DNA of 5,704 nucleotides from an uncultured Xanthobacteraceae bacterium (GTDB lineage Bacteria > Pseudomonadota > Alphaproteobacteria > Rhizobiales > Xanthobacteraceae): positions 1-5,704 of the forward strand of contig CATPBC010000367.1 in the NCBI GenBank assembly GCA_955652195.1, read 5' to 3'. Positions 4,597-5,704 of this stretch are shown here, piece after piece. Below the pieces are notes generated by a model that saw only the letters and a list, made by a program, of their open reading frames with translations, did not search any database and was not told where the DNA came from. The stretch's first letter is position 1; each line of letters opens with the position of its first letter. The position numbers were made by a program, and so were the translations under genes.

Positions 4597-5704
4597 ATGA
4601 GTTCCACGGAACTGCCGCGGACTGAACCGGCGGAGAGCCGCAGCGGCGGCGGCCGGCGCCGGGCGCCGCGCACGCCAAAAGGCCGTCAAGTCGATCCGCA
4701 GGCGCGCGAACAAATACGCGCTCTCCTCGGCGACCGCGAGCGCCGCCGCGATCTTTTGATCGAGCATTTGCATCTCATTCAGGATCGTTACGGTCATCTC
4801 TCCGCCGCGCATCTTGCCGCTCTGGCGCAGGAGATGCGGCTCGCTTTGGCCGAGGTTTATGAGGTCGCAACCTTCTATGCGCATTTCGATGTGGTGAAAG
4901 AAGGCGAGACGCCGCCGCCCGCGGTGACCCTGCGCGTCTGCGATTCGCTTTCCTGTGCGCTCAAGGGCGCGGAGCGGCTTTTCGCCGAATTGCCGAACCG
5001 GCTCGGGCCGGGTGTGCGCGTCGTGCGCGCGCCGTGCATGGGCGCCTGCGATCACGCGCCGGTTTGCGCGGTCGGGCACGTTCAGGTCATGCAGGCCGAT
5101 ACCGGCAAAGTGGCCGCGGCCGCGGTGCACGTTCCGCATCCACATGTCTATCCAACGCCGACGCCGTTCGACGCTTATTGCCGCGACGGCGGCTATGCGC
5201 TGCTCAAGTCATGTCTCGCTGGCGCTCGCAGCCGCGACGAGATCATCAAAATCGTCAGCGACGCTGGTTTGCGCGGTCTCGGCGGCGCCGGCTTTCCCAC
5301 CGGACGCAAATGGTCGCTGGTGCGCGCTGAACTGGCGCCGCGGCTGTTCGCCGTCAACGCCGACGAAGGCGAGCCCGGCACATTCAAGGACCGCTTTTAT
5401 CTCGAACGCGATCCGCATCGTTTCATCGAGGGCATGTTGATCGCGGCTTGGGTGGTCGAGGCCGCTGACACTTATGTTTACATCCGTGATGAATATCCCG
5501 AGTTGCGGCTCCTTCTTGCCGAGGAGATCGCCAAAGCCGAGCGCGCGGGACTCGCCAAGCACAGCAGGATCCATCTGCGTCGCGGCGCCGGCGCTTATAT
5601 CTGCGGCGAAGAATCGGCGATGATCGAATCGATCGAAGGTAAGCGCGGCCTGCCGCGCCATCGCCCGCCCTATGTGGCTCAGGTCGGCCTGTTCGGGCGG
5701 CCGA
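4597..5704 (+). CDS. fdh1B: NAD-dependent formate dehydrogenase beta subunit (fused NuoE-NuoF type), partial
   Basis: The start and 369 residues of a flavin and iron-sulfur subunit that takes electrons from the catalytic W/Mo formate dehydrogenase alpha subunit and reduces NAD+; it runs off the right edge. After a basic leader, residues about 30-180 are a NuoE-like thioredoxin-fold domain (LLIEHLHLIQDRYGHLS, ATFYAHFDVVKEGE) with the [2Fe-2S] ligands C115, C120, C147 and C151. From about 199 the NuoF-like domain begins: GLRGLGGAGFPTGRKW (224-239) and ADEGEPGTFKDRF (255-267) bind NADH and FMN, followed by GAGAYICGEESAMIESIEG (330-348) and KRGLPRHRPP. The [4Fe-4S] motif lies beyond the window. 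M. extorquens Fdh1B has about 570 residues and shares KGRQVDP and LLIEHLHLIQD, so this is preferred over HoxF. The ATG has AGGAG three bases upstream, a short spacing. fdh1A is expected next. Confidence 0.95.
   Translation, partial: MSSTELPRTEPAESRSGGGRRRAPRTPKGRQVDPQAREQIRALLGDRERRRDLLIEHLHLIQDRYGHLSAAHLAALAQEMRLALAEVYEVATFYAHFDVVKEGETPPPAVTLRVCDSLSCALKGAERLFAELPNRLGPGVRVVRAPCMGACDHAPVCAVGHVQVMQADTGKVAAAAVHVPHPHVYPTPTPFDAYCRDGGYALLKSCLAGARSRDEIIKIVSDAGLRGLGGAGFPTGRKWSLVRAELAPRLFAVNADEGEPGTFKDRFYLERDPHRFIEGMLIAAWVVEAADTYVYIRDEYPELRLLLAEEIAKAERAGLAKHSRIHLRRGAGAYICGEESAMIESIEGKRGLPRHRPPYVAQVGLFGRP

Noticed and set aside
4555..5145. Long minus-strand ORF of 196 residues
   Set aside because: It lies opposite fdh1B, whose NuoE/NuoF motifs are unmistakable; its His/Arg/Ala-rich translation is typical antisense of a high-GC gene.
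5209..5661. Minus-strand ORF of 150 residues inside fdh1B
   Set aside because: It is antisense to the FMN/NADH-binding part of fdh1B and has no independent motif.
1..5704. CRISPR array, tRNA, rRNA, insertion sequence or att site
   Set aside because: I saw no regularly spaced repeats, no T-loop/anticodon arrangement, and no transposase or integrase motifs in any frame on either strand.

Overview
The window looks like chromosomal DNA from an alphaproteobacterium of the Hyphomicrobiales, most likely a methylotroph or methanotroph relative (Beijerinckiaceae / Methylocystaceae / Methylobacteriaceae type). Two things point there. The right edge carries the 5' part of a fused NuoE-NuoF type formate dehydrogenase beta subunit that closely matches my memory of Methylorubrum extorquens Fdh1B. 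Just before it sits the C-terminal tail of formate-tetrahydrofolate ligase, another C1-pathway enzyme. The small hypothetical genes also have the look of rhizobial and methylotroph hypotheticals. The taxonomic call is an inference from recall, not from a search.

Layout. Positions 1-1056 are gene-poor: a possible 3' end of a gene entering from the left (1-76), a non-coding stretch with a degraded inverted repeat, and a minus-strand cluster around a two-helix small membrane protein (545-742). That cluster has an ATGA-overlapping 33-residue ORF downstream and an open frame of doubtful status upstream. Positions 1057-1260 hold a broken DUF2842-like membrane gene, divergent from the first full-size gene, ctaA (heme A synthase, 1331-2443, intact).

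Positions 2444-4258 are again sparse. They hold a suspected frameshifted gene remnant (2532-2715, minus), a 36-residue single-helix membrane peptide gene with its own intrinsic terminator (2852-2968, minus), a doubtful 98-residue ORF (3021-3317, minus), a likely real 71-residue hypothetical (3385-3600, plus), a degenerate palindrome (3802-3829), and a 47-residue protein with two CxxC motifs (3855-3998, minus, GTG start).

Around 4259-4295 the character changes to G+C-rich, tightly packed coding sequence: a 5'-truncated fhs remnant (stop at 4507), then fdh1B from 4597, which runs off the right edge. If intact beyond the window, Fdh1B would pass electrons from formate, via its catalytic partner Fdh1A, to NAD+. 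The fhs remnant would once have supplied formate activation to H4F beside it. I see no unknown multi-gene system such as defence, CRISPR or a mobile element. The notable signals are gene decay and several small genes that length cutoffs or antisense shadows hide.
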